64,000 nt of DNA, taken from positions 1 to 64,000 of the forward strand of contig CANKYF010000005.1 of the NCBI GenBank assembly GCA_947487895.1, written 5' to 3'. Below, one piece after another: positions 51,728-61,096 of this stretch. The stretch's first letter is position 1. Each line of letters opens with the position of its first letter. The DNA is from an uncultured Flavobacteriaceae bacterium (GTDB taxonomy: Bacteria > Bacteroidota > Bacteroidia > Flavobacteriales > Flavobacteriaceae). The notes below the pieces were generated by a model, which worked only from the letters and a program-made list of their open reading frames with translations, had not been told where the DNA came from and searched no databases. The position numbers and the translations under genes are program-made.

Positions 51728-52420
51728 ATGAAGAGAATAATTACGTTTGTACTTCTAGTAAGCTTAATTTCTCCATTATATGCGCAGAAAAAAAAGGATT
51801 CTAAAAACGATGCAAATTATGTGGAGTTTGACGACAGAAAAAATGTGGTTCACGGCGTTTACTTAGGCTTTAATTTACATTATGGTCATGTAGATAATGA
51901 TAATAGAGATACAGCTTTTGGCAATATTAAAATCGCCTATGTAGCAAATAGAAAAGTTGAAATAGGTTTTGGAGGCACCATTTTTTTTAACGAAAGAGAT
52001 AATGACAGACCAGATTTATTTAATGGCGATAAAATTGCCATGATTGGAGCCTATGGAGGTTTGCATGTGGAACCTATTTTGTTTGGAAAACGGTTTATTA
52101 GTGTGTCATTTCCATTGCTTGTAGGTGGTGGTGTTGTAGGCTTTTTTGGTAATGACTTTAAGGATGATTATGAAGACATAGATGATGATATTAAAGATGA
52201 AGATTTTGATAAATTTTTTATTGTAGAACCAGGTATTAATATACTTTATAATTTCTCTAGATATACACAATTAGAAACTGGTTTTAGGTATAGGTTTACA
52301 AGTCAATACAATCAACCACTTTATAAAAAAGGCAATATAAACGGGTTTTCTATAGGATTTGGTCTAAAGATAGGCATCTTTAATATGGGAAGAAAAAAAG
52401 CAATTAAAGATAATTTTTAA
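51728..52420 (+). CDS. Outer-membrane beta-barrel protein
   Basis: The 230-residue protein has a signal peptide (TFVLLVSLISPLYAQ), then strand-rich segments with Tyr, Phe and Gly (GVYLGFNLHYGHVDNDNRD, KVEIGFGGTIFFN, YTQLETGFRYRFT, GFSIGFGLKIGIF). An acidic low-complexity loop (DDYEDIDDDIKDEDFD) is odd. It is the last gene of the sigma factor operon and overlaps the convergent sulfatase gene by 4 bp. Confidence 0.82.
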   Translation: MKRIITFVLLVSLISPLYAQKKKDSKNDANYVEFDDRKNVVHGVYLGFNLHYGHVDNDNRDTAFGNIKIAYVANRKVEIGFGGTIFFNERDNDRPDLFNGDKIAMIGAYGGLHVEPILFGKRFISVSFPLLVGGGVVGFFGNDFKDDYEDIDDDIKDEDFDKFFIVEPGINILYNFSRYTQLETGFRYRFTSQYNQPLYKKGNINGFSIGFGLKIGIFNMGRKKAIKDNF

Positions 52421-52426
52421 TTGCTT
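52398..52426. terminator. Bidirectional terminator over both stop codons
   Basis: AAGCAATTAAA (52398-52408) and TTTAATTGCTT (52416-52426) form an 11-bp stem between the convergent barrel and sulfatase genes. The A and T runs on each side allow work in both directions, and the coding ends of both genes form the arms. Confidence 0.7.
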
Positions 52427-54201
52427 AAAACTGGACTTATGTAGGTGTAATATACACCATAAAGCTCTTTTCCTTCAATAAAATTATTGACTAAAAAAGT
52501 GTTTCCTTTTTTTAAATAGACTTTAAAAACAACAGCTTCTTGATTAGCTTTAATAGGATGTTCTATTATCTGATTAGCAATTTTAATCTGAGCTTTTTCA
52601 GGATTTATAGTTTTATAAGTATAGAAATTCTTTGGGTTTTTCTCAGGTATACCCCAAATAGTCCCTGGACATTCTTTAGGCCACCTTCTACATTCAATGT
52701 TATAAAAACCTTCTTTTTCAACTTTAATAGCGTGTGTATTGTTTGCATTTTTTATGCCTTCTGCAACATGTTCTGCTTTCCAAATACCACCGCTTTCTCC
52801 AATGGCATGTTGAATGGTTAAAGTAATTTCTTTTTGATTTGGATTACCTATAATGTTTACAGGAAACTCATTATATTCTGGGTTTATTTTGGCGTTTTTT
52901 ATAAATAAAGCATTGGCTTGTTTCATTTGATTTACTATTTCAGGATACTCGTTGAAAAGATTATTTTCTTGCATTCTATCTTTATCAATATCATAAAGCT
53001 CTTTCCCATTAACTAATCGCCAGTTATCTTTTATAATACAGCTTTTGTCAATGTCTAAAGGAGGCCTCCAGTCTTGTCGCATATGTACAAAAATGGTTCT
53101 ATCTTTTAGGGTGTCTTTTTCTTTAGTTAATAAACTAGAAAAGTCAAGTCCATCTAGTTTTTTGTTGTTAGGAATATTTAAACCACATAGTGAAGCTAAA
53201 GTAGGTAGTATATCTATATGCGCAGTTTCCTCATTAATATCATAACCTCCAGAGATTTTACCATCTTTCCAGCGTATAAAAAAGGGAACTCTGTGGCTTC
53301 CTTCATACCAACCACTTTTTCTGCCTCTAAATCCGTTGTTATAGCCTAAGGTTCCATCGGAGTTATAACCATGAAAAGTACCATTATCTGCCATAAAAAC
53401 TAAAATAGTATTGTCTGCTAGCTTCGTTTTTTTGAGGTAGTTTCCTAGCTTTCCAAAGTTTTTATCTATGTTAGTAATCATTCCATAGAATTCTGCACTT
53501 ACAATTTCTTTCTCTACCAAATGCTTATAAGGTTCAGCATATTTATCATCAACATATAAAGGGCCATGAGGCGCATTAGTAGGTAGGTAAACAAAAAATG
53601 GGTTATCCTTATTTTCATCAATAAACTTAATGGCCTCATTAAACCAAACATCTGTGCAATAACCCTTAAATTGTTGAGGTTTATTATTAACAAAGTAGAC
53701 ATCATTAAAATAAGTGTTCCCCCAATAATCTGATAATTCACCAACACCTCCAGATTTATGATGAACGGCCATATCAAAACCGCTATCTGTTGGTCTCACA
53801 GGATAATTATCTCCCAAATGCCACTTACCAAAAATTCCTGTTGTATATCCGTTGGCTTTGAAAATATCAGCTATAGTGCTATTACTTTCTGATAATGCGT
53901 CTCTGCCTTTATAGGTTGCCCATGCACCATTATTAATAGGGTATCTACCTGTCATAATAGCACTTCTTGTAGGAGTACAAACAGGGCTTACATGAAAGTC
54001 AATCATTCGAACAGACTTTTTATAAAATGTATCAAGATTTGGTGTTTGTATCCAGGGGTTGCCGTGGCAGCCAATATCTCCAATCCCTTGGTCATCAGTA
54101 AGAATTAGAATAACATTTGGTTTCGTATTAACCTGTGAATTTATTTTTTGCGAAAATGCAATTACAATTAAGGTTAGAAGTAATTTTAAAGCGTTTTTCA
54201 T
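52417..54201 (-). CDS. Secreted Cys-type sulfatase (arylsulfatase family)
   Basis: The 594-residue protein has a signal peptide (LKLLLTLIVIAFSQKINSQ). The sulfatase domain shows PNVILILTDDQGIGDIG (metal-binding Asp36-Asp37) and the formylglycine signature C-T-P-T-R (Cys75), then GKWHLG and the histidine and lysine residues further on. Cys75 must be oxidised by a formylglycine-generating enzyme not seen in the window. I took the ATG at 54201, which gives a normal signal peptide, over 54228. It probably removes sulfate from marine polysaccharides together with the glycoside hydrolase at 55988. Confidence 0.93.
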   Translation of the reverse strand: MKNALKLLLTLIVIAFSQKINSQVNTKPNVILILTDDQGIGDIGCHGNPWIQTPNLDTFYKKSVRMIDFHVSPVCTPTRSAIMTGRYPINNGAWATYKGRDALSESNSTIADIFKANGYTTGIFGKWHLGDNYPVRPTDSGFDMAVHHKSGGVGELSDYWGNTYFNDVYFVNNKPQQFKGYCTDVWFNEAIKFIDENKDNPFFVYLPTNAPHGPLYVDDKYAEPYKHLVEKEIVSAEFYGMITNIDKNFGKLGNYLKKTKLADNTILVFMADNGTFHGYNSDGTLGYNNGFRGRKSGWYEGSHRVPFFIRWKDGKISGGYDINEETAHIDILPTLASLCGLNIPNNKKLDGLDFSSLLTKEKDTLKDRTIFVHMRQDWRPPLDIDKSCIIKDNWRLVNGKELYDIDKDRMQENNLFNEYPEIVNQMKQANALFIKNAKINPEYNEFPVNIIGNPNQKEITLTIQHAIGESGGIWKAEHVAEGIKNANNTHAIKVEKEGFYNIECRRWPKECPGTIWGIPEKNPKNFYTYKTINPEKAQIKIANQIIEHPIKANQEAVVFKVYLKKGNTFLVNNFIEGKELYGVYYTYISPVLSN

Positions 54202-54380
54202 AGTGAATTGTAATTGATGTATATTCAAATGTATATATAATGAGGTTTTTTACTAAAATTGAGTACTATACAAAATTTATATAACATTACTATTTAAAGT
54301 ATATTCTTTTAAATATTTTATAGAATTAAATACTTTTAATTTTATGATTTCTAATTAATATTAAATAATTGATTTTTAAT

Positions 54381-55991
54381 ATGTTAAAAATATTTTCCGT
54401 TTTTTTATTGATTATAAATTTTGCATTTAGCTCAAGTATTCAGACTAAGTCAGATTCTACTTTATATTATATACAACACTTAAAAAAAGCAATTCATCAA
54501 AACAAATCGCTTCCTAATAAATCGTATAGTGTTTTATCCAAAAGTTTAGAATTTTTCAAAAAAGAAAGAGATACTATTAATGCCATTGAAGCTTTACATT
54601 ACATGGCAGATATACAATTTCAAAAAAGTAAATACAGTTTGTCTTTTGATCATACTTGGGAAGCCTTGTATTTGGCCAAAAGAGCTAATAAAAAAATAGC
54701 TACTGCAATTATGCATATTAAACTTGCAAAGTTGTATGATGTTTTTAGTATGAATAATGAGGTGTTTTATCATTTAAAAAAATCACTTAAAATTGCGAAA
54801 GATATCTATTTTGAGAATGAAAAGGAGGTAGGGCCTCTTATAGGTAGTTATATGAATTTGGCAGTTAAAGAAAGAAATTCTGGTAATTATTCTGTGGCTT
54901 TAAAATATTTAGATTCTTGTTTGGTTAATGAAACTGTAATTGAAAATAAGCAAGTAGAAATGCCTTTTATTGATGCTGAGAGAGGCTACATAATGTTAAA
55001 GCTTGGTAATTATAAAGAATCGGATAAATTTTTACAATTGTCTGACAAATATGCAAGGACAAAAGAGGTTGATTATAGAACCAATTTATCATTGTATTTG
55101 GGTGAATTAAAAGTTAAGCAGAAACAAGAAGACAGTGCTATATATTATTTTAAGAGAGGATTAAATTTGGTAAACACTAAAGACTACAGACCAGATTTAA
55201 AACCTAAATTATTGTACAATCTATCAGAATTATATTTTAAGAAAAGAAACACTATTAAAGCTTATCGATACTTAGATGAATCTAGAATTGCAGCAGATAG
55301 CATGCTACAACTTAAGAATCAAACAAATGGTGAGTTATTTGAAATTAAAGATGGCTATTTAAAGTCTATTTACAAGAAAAACGAACAATTAGCTAGACAA
55401 GAATTAGAAATTGCAGAAAATAAACAAGTACAATTTAAGTTAAAGATAATTGTTGTTATGGCTCTGCTGCTGCTTGTAATACTTTCAATAGTTTATAAAA
55501 TGCGTTTAAAATTAAAGAGAACCTTAATTGAAAAGAAAGAAACAGAATTACAGGCAAAACTACAAGAAGAACAAACCAATGCTAAAATTGAGGTTAAAAG
55601 TAAAGAATTAACATCTTATGCTTTACAGCTTATTGATAAAGAAAAAGACATTGAAGAACTTTTAGAGGTCTTAAAAAATGAAGCTCCCAAATCTTTTAAA
55701 TCTTTAAGTTATAAATACACCAAAGGATCTAAAGACTTATGGGATACGTTTAATCTTAGGTTTACAGAAGTAAATTCTATGTTTTACGAAAGGCTAAAAG
55801 AAAAGCACCCAGATTTAAGTGTTACAGAGCGTAAACATTGTGCATTAATTAAGCTGAATTTTGGCACCAAAGAGATGGCTAAAATACTTAATATAGAGCC
55901 GCATAGTGTTCACATTTCCAGGTCTAGAATAAGAAAAAAATTAGGGTTGGTCCGTTCTGATAAATTGGAGAACTACATTTCAAAATTTTAG
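54381..55991 (+). CDS. TPR-containing LuxR-type transcriptional regulator
   Basis: The 536-residue protein has an N-terminal signal anchor, a region of TPR-like helices (about 70-310, ALHYMADIQFQKSKYSLSFDHTWEALYLA, YKESDKFLQLSDKYA), a membrane segment (about 355-375, IIVVMALLLLVILSIVYKM), a coiled coil and a LuxR helix-turn-helix (SVTERKHCALIKLNFGTKEMAKILNIEPHSVHISRSRIRKKLGL). The TPR part is probably periplasmic, so the protein may sense a signal there and bind DNA inside. Location between sulfatase and hydrolase suggests it controls them. Confidence 0.87.
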   Translation: MLKIFSVFLLIINFAFSSSIQTKSDSTLYYIQHLKKAIHQNKSLPNKSYSVLSKSLEFFKKERDTINAIEALHYMADIQFQKSKYSLSFDHTWEALYLAKRANKKIATAIMHIKLAKLYDVFSMNNEVFYHLKKSLKIAKDIYFENEKEVGPLIGSYMNLAVKERNSGNYSVALKYLDSCLVNETVIENKQVEMPFIDAERGYIMLKLGNYKESDKFLQLSDKYARTKEVDYRTNLSLYLGELKVKQKQEDSAIYYFKRGLNLVNTKDYRPDLKPKLLYNLSELYFKKRNTIKAYRYLDESRIAADSMLQLKNQTNGELFEIKDGYLKSIYKKNEQLARQELEIAENKQVQFKLKIIVVMALLLLVILSIVYKMRLKLKRTLIEKKETELQAKLQEEQTNAKIEVKSKELTSYALQLIDKEKDIEELLEVLKNEAPKSFKSLSYKYTKGSKDLWDTFNLRFTEVNSMFYERLKEKHPDLSVTERKHCALIKLNFGTKEMAKILNIEPHSVHISRSRIRKKLGLVRSDKLENYISKF

Positions 55992-58417
55992 TTATTTAAT
56001 AGTTTTGCAAAACCAACAATTAATTTCCCTTTTTTAGTTTTACCCAAGAGTTTCCCTGCAAAATTAGATTCTGAAATTCCATTTCCTTGTCCATCAAATA
56101 TTAAAATAAGATCATTACCTTTTTTCTTTGAATCAATAAGTTTTGAGCCTTTTCCGTAGTCTACTTTTTCGGCAGCACCAAATCTTAATGATTGCAAATC
56201 AATATCTGAATGGGCATTAAAATTTTCTTCAGATTTAATCAAAATTTTAATCGTTTTAGTATTTGAATTAATCTCTTTAGTGTTAAGAATGCTCAAACGT
56301 TTATGTAAAGTTAAGGGTATAATAATGTTTTTTGAACTATGCTTGTCTTTAGCTAAATCATTTGCTTTAGGTACATCAATAACCGCTACAGATAAGTGTG
56401 TTGCTCTTCCAAATTTATCTGTTAAAACATGGGGGCGTTCTAACTTGTACCAATGGGTTTGTGTTCCATCTTCGTAAAAAGTATTATTTGGAGTATAAGC
56501 GGTTCCTGGATTGAATTTCCAATTAATGCCATCTGGAGAACGTAGATAGATGCAACGGTAATCCCAAAAAGCATTAATCATCATATGATATTGAATGTCA
56601 TCTTTCCATAATACGGGGTCTTCATAATTAGAATTTCGGTATTTTTCAGGAATAATGGAATTTCCCTGTATAGGGCTTGTTTGAATTTTATATGGTCCTA
56701 ACGGATCTGTTCCTTCACTCATCATCATTGCGCCACCTTTAGTTACAAATAGAAATTTGCCATCATGCATGTGAACTCCTGAAAGGTTTCTACTAAATCT
56801 GTAAAAGAGTTCAGGTTTTTCAAGAGTAGTATTTTCATCAATTTTCATAATACCTAGATGTTCCCAAGGACCGTTCATTGATTTTGATTTGAATAAATGA
56901 GGTTTCCAATTAATAAGAGAATAAAGCATGTAAGTACCATCATTTAAAAGAATGATGTCTGGATTATGACCATATCCGTTTTCATAGTCATAAGCAGTTT
57001 CACGTTTTACTTGGTATGGTCCTGTAGGTTTATTAGCTATTACATGAGTAACGGTAGATCGTGGCCATTCCCAGTGCCCTTTAGTAGCGTTTGCTGGCCA
57101 TCTGGTTACTAGAATATGATACTTACCGTCTGTTTTATCAAATACAGGACGACCACCCCAATAGCTCCATTCAGGGTCTTCAATACCATTATGAATATCT
57201 CTAGGTAAAACACTTTCAGCACCCCAAGCATTTGAAGTTAATTCCTTATGAATTGGCATAGGCAAAATTAAATCACTAAATGATGCGCCTTTTACCATTT
57301 TAACTTTTGCTTTTATTGGTTTTGAAGGAGCACTTTTATTTCCACTAAAATCTTGAGAGGTGATTATATAAGTATTTAAAATATCTTTTATTGGGGTAAA
57401 ATCTAAAAAGGATGTTTTAGTGATGTTATGAGCTATTTCTTGAAGGTTTTCTCCATTTTCGTCACCTCTATAAACCGAGTAACTTTTAACATCTTTATTT
57501 GCACTTTTGTTCCAGGAAATTTTTATTTCAGAATCAAATATTTCAGCCTTTAAATTATAAGGAGGAGCGGGAGCATTAGTATCTTTTTTTGCTATTTTCA
57601 CTTTATTGGATGCGCTAGATTCTTCAGTATCAAAACGAGTAACAACATAGGTATAGTTTACACCATTAATCAAACTATTGTCAATAAAATTTAATTCTGA
57701 AGATTCTCCAAGTTTGACGTATTTGTCGTTTTCATTAAATTGTCTGTAAATGTAAAAGGTACTATTATCGTTGGCTAAATCATCAGTCCAAGTTAATTGA
57801 ATACCTTCATTAACAACGTTGGCTTTTAATTTTGGTCCAGAAACACTTTTATTAACAACACTTATGTTAACGTAATCCAGAAATACTTTTATTTCATCTT
57901 CAGAATAAAAAGTAGCTCTTACAAAAGGTAATCCACCAGCAGTATCTTCTTCAGTTAAAGTATAAGTGCCACTAAAATGTTCCACAATTTTATCTGAGCC
58001 TTTAAGTTTTACCTTCTCTGCAAGAATACGTTCATGCATGCCAAATACTAAACTTAGTGAAATGCTACCATTACTTATATATTCTAAGTCTGCACCAAAA
58101 CTCCAATTAAGAACATCACCTGCTTTTGGCGTTTGATAATTAGGATTTGAATTTAATATTACAGATTCTGCAATACCTAAATTGTTTATACTAAACATGG
58201 TACCGTTATGAATTCCCATTTTATACTCCCCAACACCTTCTTTGTTATAAGTTTTCCAAAAAGGTGATTGTTTAGATTGCCTCCAATAACCGTCTATGAG
58301 TTCAAAGTCACCGTCGTTAATATTATCATAAGGTGCATTTTCTCCTAATAAGACTACTTGAGCATTTATATTAAAAAGGCATAGTATTGAGACAATTAAA
58401 AGAATAGATATTCTCAT
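55988..58417 (-). CDS. Multi-domain glycoside hydrolase-like protein with FN3 domains
   Basis: The 809-residue exported protein starts with a signal peptide (ILLIVSILCLFNINAQ). A carbohydrate-binding-like beta-sandwich domain (about 20-190) is followed by two fibronectin type III domains (about 195-285 and 285-370), and a five-bladed beta-propeller catalytic domain (about 400-700: WGGRPVFDKTDGKYHILVTRWP, NPDIILLNDGTYMLYSLINW, SIIPEKYRNSNYEDPVLWKDDIQYHMM) like GH43/GH117-type enzymes. The substrate is unknown; sulfated algal polysaccharide is plausible with the neighbouring sulfatase. It overlaps the regulator's end by 4 bp on the opposite strand. Confidence 0.82.
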   Translation of the reverse strand: MRISILLIVSILCLFNINAQVVLLGENAPYDNINDGDFELIDGYWRQSKQSPFWKTYNKEGVGEYKMGIHNGTMFSINNLGIAESVILNSNPNYQTPKAGDVLNWSFGADLEYISNGSISLSLVFGMHERILAEKVKLKGSDKIVEHFSGTYTLTEEDTAGGLPFVRATFYSEDEIKVFLDYVNISVVNKSVSGPKLKANVVNEGIQLTWTDDLANDNSTFYIYRQFNENDKYVKLGESSELNFIDNSLINGVNYTYVVTRFDTEESSASNKVKIAKKDTNAPAPPYNLKAEIFDSEIKISWNKSANKDVKSYSVYRGDENGENLQEIAHNITKTSFLDFTPIKDILNTYIITSQDFSGNKSAPSKPIKAKVKMVKGASFSDLILPMPIHKELTSNAWGAESVLPRDIHNGIEDPEWSYWGGRPVFDKTDGKYHILVTRWPANATKGHWEWPRSTVTHVIANKPTGPYQVKRETAYDYENGYGHNPDIILLNDGTYMLYSLINWKPHLFKSKSMNGPWEHLGIMKIDENTTLEKPELFYRFSRNLSGVHMHDGKFLFVTKGGAMMMSEGTDPLGPYKIQTSPIQGNSIIPEKYRNSNYEDPVLWKDDIQYHMMINAFWDYRCIYLRSPDGINWKFNPGTAYTPNNTFYEDGTQTHWYKLERPHVLTDKFGRATHLSVAVIDVPKANDLAKDKHSSKNIIIPLTLHKRLSILNTKEINSNTKTIKILIKSEENFNAHSDIDLQSLRFGAAEKVDYGKGSKLIDSKKKGNDLILIFDGQGNGISESNFAGKLLGKTKKGKLIVGFAKLLNN

Positions 58418-58514
58418 GGGTGGAATTTAATATTGTTTTTTAAAATTAAAAGAAAAACAAACAGCTTTTGAAAACAAATATTTAAAAATAAACCAGATAT
58501 GGTTTGAATAGGTT

Positions 58515-59672
58515 TTATTCAGCTTTTTTATGAAGTAATCTGGTCAACTTAATGGATAAATCGGTCAAAATAATTTTAGAGTTTCCATTGCGTTCAATAT
58601 GATAAATGGCATTTTGCAGTTCATCACTTATCTCTAAGATATTACCACCATGAATAAAAGGTGCAAAATTTTCCAGTTTAAATTTTTCAGTTTTAGGCTC
58701 TAAGAATACCAATTCTGTGGCGTTGTAATTAAGTAGTAAAGCTTGTCTAAAAAAATCTATACAGAAATTAAGAAATTGTTTTTGAGTTTCTCTACCTGTT
58801 TTAGCAATGTTTTCGCTCCATGAAATAAGGTCGTGAATAGCTGCTTTATTGCCTTTAGCTTTAAAGGCGCTACGTACCCAGAAAACAAACCATTCTTCAA
58901 ACTGGATGTCTTCAGAGTCATGATACACCAAATCACAAGCTTTATTGTAATTACCATTAGATTGATGCGCAATTTTAGTAGCTACACTTTCGTCTATTTG
59001 ATAATTTTTTATGAGTGCTTGTTTAATAATATCTTCGGCTAAAGGAGGAAAATGTAGTATCTGACAACGCGACCTAATAGTATTAATTATTTGCTCTTCG
59101 TCTTCAGCTATAAGAATAAAAATAGTTTTATTAGGAGGCTCTTCAATGAGTTTTAATAGCTTATTGGCGGAGGCAATATTCATTTTTTCAGCCATCCAAA
59201 TTAGCATCACTTTATATCCACCTTCGTATGATTTAAGCGCTAATGCTTTTACAATATCTTGAGCTTCATCTACCCCTATTTGCCCTTGTTTATTATCTAC
59301 TCCTAATAGTTTGTACCAATCAAACAAATTTCCATAAGGTTGTTCTTTGATTAACTGGCGCCATTCTTCTAAATAATGACTAGAAACTGGGTGACTTTTA
59401 GCTTTATCTGTGGTTGTTACCGGAAAAGCAAAATGTAAATCAGGGTGAGAAATATTACTAAATTTTAGGTTGCATGCTTCATTACCAGAGGTGTTTTCAC
59501 CATCAGTGTTTTTACATAGTAAATATTGCGCATAGGCAATTGCCATAGGTAAAGTACCTGAACCTTCAGGACCTACAAATAATTGAGCGTGCGGAATTCT
59601 ACCGTTATCTGCACTTTTAGTGAGATGACTTTTAATATGTTCTTGCCCTAAAATATCTGAGAATAGCATCAA
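58515..59672 (-). CDS. holB: DNA polymerase III delta prime subunit
   Basis: The clamp-loader subunit of 385 residues has ILGQEHIKSHLTKSADNGRIPHAQLFVGPEGSGT, where the Walker Lys is lacking as normal for delta prime, then the zinc-binding-like NTDGENTSGNEACN region, IGVDEAQDIV and MLIWMAEKMNIASANKLLKLIEEPPNKTIFILIAE, and RSRCQILHFPPL. The second ATG (59669) is equally possible. The 204-bp gap before it contains a divergent DUF2652 gene start. Confidence 0.93.
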   Translation of the reverse strand: MMLFSDILGQEHIKSHLTKSADNGRIPHAQLFVGPEGSGTLPMAIAYAQYLLCKNTDGENTSGNEACNLKFSNISHPDLHFAFPVTTTDKAKSHPVSSHYLEEWRQLIKEQPYGNLFDWYKLLGVDNKQGQIGVDEAQDIVKALALKSYEGGYKVMLIWMAEKMNIASANKLLKLIEEPPNKTIFILIAEDEEQIINTIRSRCQILHFPPLAEDIIKQALIKNYQIDESVATKIAHQSNGNYNKACDLVYHDSEDIQFEEWFVFWVRSAFKAKGNKAAIHDLISWSENIAKTGRETQKQFLNFCIDFFRQALLLNYNATELVFLEPKTEKFKLENFAPFIHGGNILEISDELQNAIYHIERNGNSKIILTDLSIKLTRLLHKKAE

Positions 59673-59875
59673 ACAAAAGTAAACGAATTGGTTACTGAAG
59701 TAAAATTAAATTTTGTTTTTTTTAACACAATTTAATTTTCACAGAAGAAACGTACATGTTTTTTAAGGTATAGAAGTTTAAAGTGTATTAAGTAGCTTTA
59801 ACAATTCTTTGTAATAAACTAAAAAGAAAGAGTGTTATTTTTATCCTTCTGAAAATAAACTAAGCGTAATTTTAA

Positions 59876-60925
59876 ATGCAAAAGGCATTACTTTTTATTC
59901 CTGATATTTCTGGATTTACAGAGTTTGTACATCATACAGCAATAACTCATAGTAGACATATAGTTTCTGAGTTATTAGAATTGCTTATTGATACCAACCC
60001 AATGCAATTTGAATTGGCCGAAATTGAAGGAGATGCCTTGTTTTTATATAAACTTGAAGATAAAGTTGATGCCAATGCCATTGAAAAGCAAATTGAAGCT
60101 ATGTACTTAGCTTTTCATGCGCATTTAAAACGGTATGAATACCAACGTATTTGTCATTGTGGAGCGTGTTCATCTGCCTATAATCTTAAAATAAAGTTTG
60201 TAGCGCATTATGGAGACATTGAATTTATTGAAGTTAAAGATTCAAAGAAACCTTATGGGAGTAATGTGATTCAAATTCATAGATTACTAAAAAATGAAGT
60301 GCCAGTTAGTGAATATGCTTTATTTACTGATAAGGTTTTGTCTATTACAGATGAAGAAAATAGTATAACAGGCAATTATGATTTTGGAGCTATTAATTAT
60401 TCATACAAAGAACTACATCATTTAAAAAGTAATTTACCTGAAATAGAACTTATACCAGAAGATGTGCCCAAGCACAAGCTCTTCGACCAAACAGAAGTGA
60501 TTGAAATACTTGTAAATGATTTATATGAAGTGATAAGTAATTTTGATTATAGATTACTTTGGACAAAAGGCATTAACAAGTTAGAATACGAAAAAAATAA
60601 AGTTAATCGCATAGGGGAAAAACATCGTTGTTTAGTCAATAAAAATGATGAAGTACAACAAGTTACTATTACAAGAAAAGTAGATAACAACCAGCTGGTT
60701 TATGGTGAATCAACGACTCAAGTACCATTCACAAAAAAGTTTAATAGTTACTTTATTTTAGAGGAAACAATACAAGGTTTTACAAAATTAAATATTGAAA
60801 TATTTGCAGATTTTAAGCCTTTTGGAATACTAATGAAGCCTCTAATTAAAAAGAATCTTAAAAAAGCAATTTCAGAAAACATTAAATTATTGGTAGCCTT
60901 AATTAACTCCGATTTTAAATTATAG
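59876..60925 (+). CDS. DUF2652 domain protein
   Basis: The 349-residue protein starts MQKALLFIPDISGFTEFVHHTAITHSRHIVSELLELLIDTNPMQFELAEIEGDALFLY, the DUF2652 pattern, with similarity to class III nucleotidyl cyclase folds (DISGFT is the usual first metal-binding region). It lacks a clear second set of cyclase catalytic residues, so activity is uncertain. The C-terminal part (about 200-345) looks like an SRPBCC/START-like domain. It is alone between holB and pgk. Confidence 0.85.
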   Translation: MQKALLFIPDISGFTEFVHHTAITHSRHIVSELLELLIDTNPMQFELAEIEGDALFLYKLEDKVDANAIEKQIEAMYLAFHAHLKRYEYQRICHCGACSSAYNLKIKFVAHYGDIEFIEVKDSKKPYGSNVIQIHRLLKNEVPVSEYALFTDKVLSITDEENSITGNYDFGAINYSYKELHHLKSNLPEIELIPEDVPKHKLFDQTEVIEILVNDLYEVISNFDYRLLWTKGINKLEYEKNKVNRIGEKHRCLVNKNDEVQQVTITRKVDNNQLVYGESTTQVPFTKKFNSYFILEETIQGFTKLNIEIFADFKPFGILMKPLIKKNLKKAISENIKLLVALINSDFKL

Positions 60926-61060
60926 CCCCAAATTCCTTTTCGTTTTATCTGTAATAGACAAAACTTAAAGTTTTAAAAGCTAAGAAGAAAGCCATTAAAA
61001 CTAAATCTAAACTACATCGTTTTCGTTGAAAAACACATTTTTTAGTGCTAATTAATTGGT

Positions 61061-61068
61061 TACTTTTG
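61061..61068 (+). promoter_or_regulatory. Candidate pgk -7 box
   Basis: TACTTTTG fits the Bacteroidota TAnnTTTG consensus 29 bp before the pgk ATG. The -33 element is not clear. Confidence 0.4.
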
Positions 61069-61096
61069 TAAATCACTAATTAGTAAAACTATATAA

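Noticed and set aside
59702-59739. AAAATTAAATT/AATTTAATTTT palindrome upstream of holB
   Set aside because: Made only of A and T in a very AT-rich gap; likely chance or a weak promoter feature.
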